This document shows, one piece after another, positions 49,783-51,273 of a stretch of 51,273 nucleotides of DNA. The stretch comes from an uncultured Sphingomonadaceae bacterium (GTDB taxonomy: Bacteria > Pseudomonadota > Alphaproteobacteria > Sphingomonadales > Sphingomonadaceae), in contig CAMLGC010000016.1 of assembly GCA_946479505.1 (NCBI GenBank), forward strand, positions 1 through 51,273. The letters run 5' to 3'. Each line of letters begins with the position of its first letter. Positions within the stretch are counted from its first letter, which is position 1. Below the pieces are notes generated by a model. The model had not been told where the DNA came from. It worked only from the letters and a program-made list of their open reading frames with translations, and did no database searches. Both the position numbers and the translations under genes were made by a program.

Positions 49783-50838
49783 CTATTCTGCCCCCGCCTT
49801 CACCGCAAAATCCCAGCTCGCCTTGGCCAGCCGATACACCCCCGCCGCCGATTTCTCCGCCTGCGCGCTCGAGGCGGTGCCGTCGACGATCCGCTTCTTG
49901 ATCCCCTGCACGATCCCGGTCAGCCGGAAGAGGTTGTAGGCGAAATACCAGTTGAGGTCGGGCACCCCGTCCCGTCCGGCCGCGGCGCAGTAGCGCTCGG
50001 TCATCTCCTCGATGGTCGGAATGCCCGTCTCGGGTCCGGTGCGCCCCTTCACGCCGGAGCGGCCTTCGGGCTCGGTCACCCAGCTCATCAGGAAATAGGA
50101 GAAATCCGCGAGCGGATCGCCAAGCGTCGAAAGCTCCCAGTCGAGCACCGCGATCACCTGCGGCGCGTCCTTCGCGAAGATCATGTTGTCGATGCGATAA
50201 TCACCGTGGACGATCGACGTCCGCGTCTGCGGCGGGATCGTGCGCGGGAGCCACTCGATCAGCCGCTCGACCTCGGACATATGCTCGGTCTCGCTCGCGC
50301 GATACTGCTTGGTCCAGCGCGCCACCTGGCGCTCGAAATAATTCCCCAGCTTGCCGTAGTCGGCGAGCCCCGCCGCGGCGTAATCGACATTGTGGAGCGC
50401 GGCCAGCGTGTCGCCCATTGCATGGTAAATGCGGGTGCGCTCGGCAGGCGCAGTGCCGGGCAGCGTCCCGTCCCACAGGTTGCGCCCGTCGGCATAGCCC
50501 ATCACGTAGAACATCGCGCCGATCACGCTCTCGTCGGCGCACAGGCCATAAGGCCGCGCGACGGGAAAGCCGGTCGGATGCAGCCCCGCGATCAGCCGAT
50601 ACTCGCGATCGACCGCATGCGCCGAAGGAAGCAGCGACCCGAAGGGTTTGCGACGGAGAACGTATGAACCCGACGGGCTATCGATCCGGTAGGTCGGGTT
50701 CGATTGCCCGCCGGCGAATTTGGCGTAGGTGAGCGGGCCGCGAAAACCGGCGACATTGGCGCGCATCCACGCCGCAAGTGCCGCTTCGTCGAGCCGATCC
50801 TTCTCGGGCACGGCGATCGTGGCAATGGCGCCGGTCAC
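49783..50838 (-). CDS. Phosphotransferase family protein (APH fold, acyl-CoA dehydrogenase-associated type)
   Basis: 351 residues from GTG 50838. The aminoglycoside-phosphotransferase/choline-kinase fold is clear: [12 protein letters not shown] near 41-52, YVLRRKP with the ATP lysine region, the catalytic loop [14 protein letters not shown] and the metal motif [20 protein letters not shown]. This subgroup is close to the kinase-like domain of ACAD10/11, which phosphorylates 4-hydroxyacyl-CoA during 4-hydroxy acid breakdown. The neighbouring SDR and alcohol dehydrogenase fit a fatty- or hydroxy-acid catabolic setting, but the substrate is an inference. Confidence 0.9.
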   Translation of the reverse strand: MTGAIATIAVPEKDRLDEAALAAWMRANVAGFRGPLTYAKFAGGQSNPTYRIDSPSGSYVLRRKPFGSLLPSAHAVDREYRLIAGLHPTGFPVARPYGLCADESVIGAMFYVMGYADGRNLWDGTLPGTAPAERTRIYHAMGDTLAALHNVDYAAAGLADYGKLGNYFERQVARWTKQYRASETEHMSEVERLIEWLPRTIPPQTRTSIVHGDYRIDNMIFAKDAPQVIAVLDWELSTLGDPLADFSYFLMSWVTEPEGRSGVKGRTGPETGIPTIEEMTERYCAAAGRDGVPDLNWYFAYNLFRLTGIVQGIKKRIVDGTASSAQAEKSAAGVYRLAKASWDFAVKAGAE

Positions 50839-50860
50839 TTCTCACCCGATCCATTACCGC

Positions 50861-50927
50861 TTCCCCGGCGAAGGCCGGGGTCCAGCATCGGGCCGCTCGC
50901 AACTGGACCCCGGCCTTCGCCGGGGAA
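50861..50927. repeat. Palindromic intergenic repeat, copy 2
   Basis: TTCCCCGGCGAAGGCCGGGG plus TCCAG on the left, and CTGGA followed by CCCCGGCCTTCGCCGGGGAA on the right, form a perfect 25-base inverted repeat around a 17-base loop. It is the better copy of the element at 48675-48740; both share the flanking ACCGC. It lies between two minus-strand genes. Confidence 0.85.
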
Positions 50928-50953
50928 GGGCGGAAAGGAACGAAAACCTCCCA

Positions 50954-51273
50954 TCAAAACACGATGACCGATCGCGTCGCATCACCCTTGCGGAGCTCGT
51001 CGAACGCGTGGTTGATCTTCTCCAAAGGCATCCGCTCGGCGATGATCGTGTCGAGATCGAGCAGCCCGCGCAGGTAGAAATCGACCAGCCGCGGAATCTC
51101 CACCGGAAACCGGTTCGCGCCCATCAGCGCGCCCTGGAGCCGCTTGCCCGAAAGCAGGTCGATCGCCGAAAGCCCCACCTTCTCGGCGAGCGGCATCATC
51201 CCCAGGATCGTCGCCGTCCCGCCGCGCCGCAGCACCTTGACCGCGGTCGCCGCCGATTGCGGCCGCCCCACCG
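50954..51273 (-). CDS. Zinc-type alcohol dehydrogenase (C-terminal part, 5' end outside window)
   Basis: The minus-strand frame is open from the right edge to a stop at 50954, giving the last ~106 residues. It shows the late nucleotide-fold strand VLRRGGTATILGMMP and the C-terminal blocks LLSGKRLQGALMGANR, DIPRLVDFYL-like EIPRLVDFYLRGLLDLDTII and INHAFDELRKGDATRSVIVF, all typical of medium-chain zinc alcohol dehydrogenases of the class III/NDMA-dependent kind. The zinc ligands lie outside the window. It is followed by palindromic repeat copy 2 and then the phosphotransferase. Confidence 0.88.
   Translation of the reverse strand, partial: VGRPQSAATAVKVLRRGGTATILGMMPLAEKVGLSAIDLLSGKRLQGALMGANRFPVEIPRLVDFYLRGLLDLDTIIAERMPLEKINHAFDELRKGDATRSVIVF

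Noticed and set aside
1..51273. CRISPR arrays, tRNA, rRNA and insertion sequences
   Set aside because: No regularly spaced repeats, cloverleaf sequences, rRNA segments or transposase genes were recognised.

Overview
The window looks like part of a chromosome from a high-GC alphaproteobacterium, most likely a sphingomonad (Sphingomonas or a close relative). This rests on the strong G/C third-position bias, many GTG starts, tight ATGA/GTGA overlaps between genes, a complete-looking XrtA/PEP-CTERM exopolysaccharide locus of the sphingomonad type, TamA/TamB, a TorF-type porin, and palindromic intergenic repeats of a kind common in this group. No phage, transposase, CRISPR array, tRNA or rRNA was recognised. 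No gap between genes exceeds about 180 bases.

Region 1 (1-11797) is an exosortase-A-associated exopolysaccharide locus. On the minus strand, read right to left, it holds an outer-membrane export lipoprotein, a chain-length determinant, a tyrosine-kinase-like ATPase, a large outer-membrane beta-barrel, an AAA-type ATPase, a polysaccharide deacetylase and a FemAB-type acyltransferase cut by the window edge. Beside them is a carrier-protein module: a PLP decarboxylase and an acyl-CoA/ACP ligase on the minus strand, and, divergently, an acyl carrier protein and two alpha/beta-hydrolase-fold proteins on the plus strand. The exosortase itself and any PEP-CTERM substrate are not in view.

Region 2 (11814-19405) holds DNA polymerase IV, a membrane-anchored SET-domain protein whose 5' end looks frameshifted, a histidine kinase with an overlapping REC-GGDEF-EAL regulator, a TorF-like porin and an L,D-transpeptidase. 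Region 3 (19536-32713) is envelope supply and assembly: glmU-glmS, divergent gph, a Baeyer-Villiger-type flavin monooxygenase, tamA-tamB and a YihY-type membrane protein.

Region 4 (32726-34943) is the most chemically suggestive part. A YqcI/YcgG-family protein (the family of guanidino N-hydroxylases) overlaps a DUF1989 protein (the family of carboxyguanidine deiminases), with an ATP-grasp ligase converging on them. This may be a small pathway acting on N-oxidised guanidino compounds.

Region 5 (34991-51273) is mostly metabolism and signalling: coniferyl-type aldehyde dehydrogenase, thiolase, 2-hydroxyacid dehydrogenase, a PilZ protein, a run of three small envelope proteins, a nitronate-monooxygenase-like enzyme, a glycosyltransferase, a PAS-GGDEF protein, a secreted protein with three TonB-C-like repeats, an SLC13-type permease, an SDR beside an internally deleted SDR remnant, an APH-type phosphotransferase and the end of a zinc alcohol dehydrogenase. 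Two c-di-GMP enzymes, one PilZ protein, the polysaccharide locus and the glycosyltransferase together suggest c-di-GMP control of surface polysaccharide, but this is an inference from proximity.
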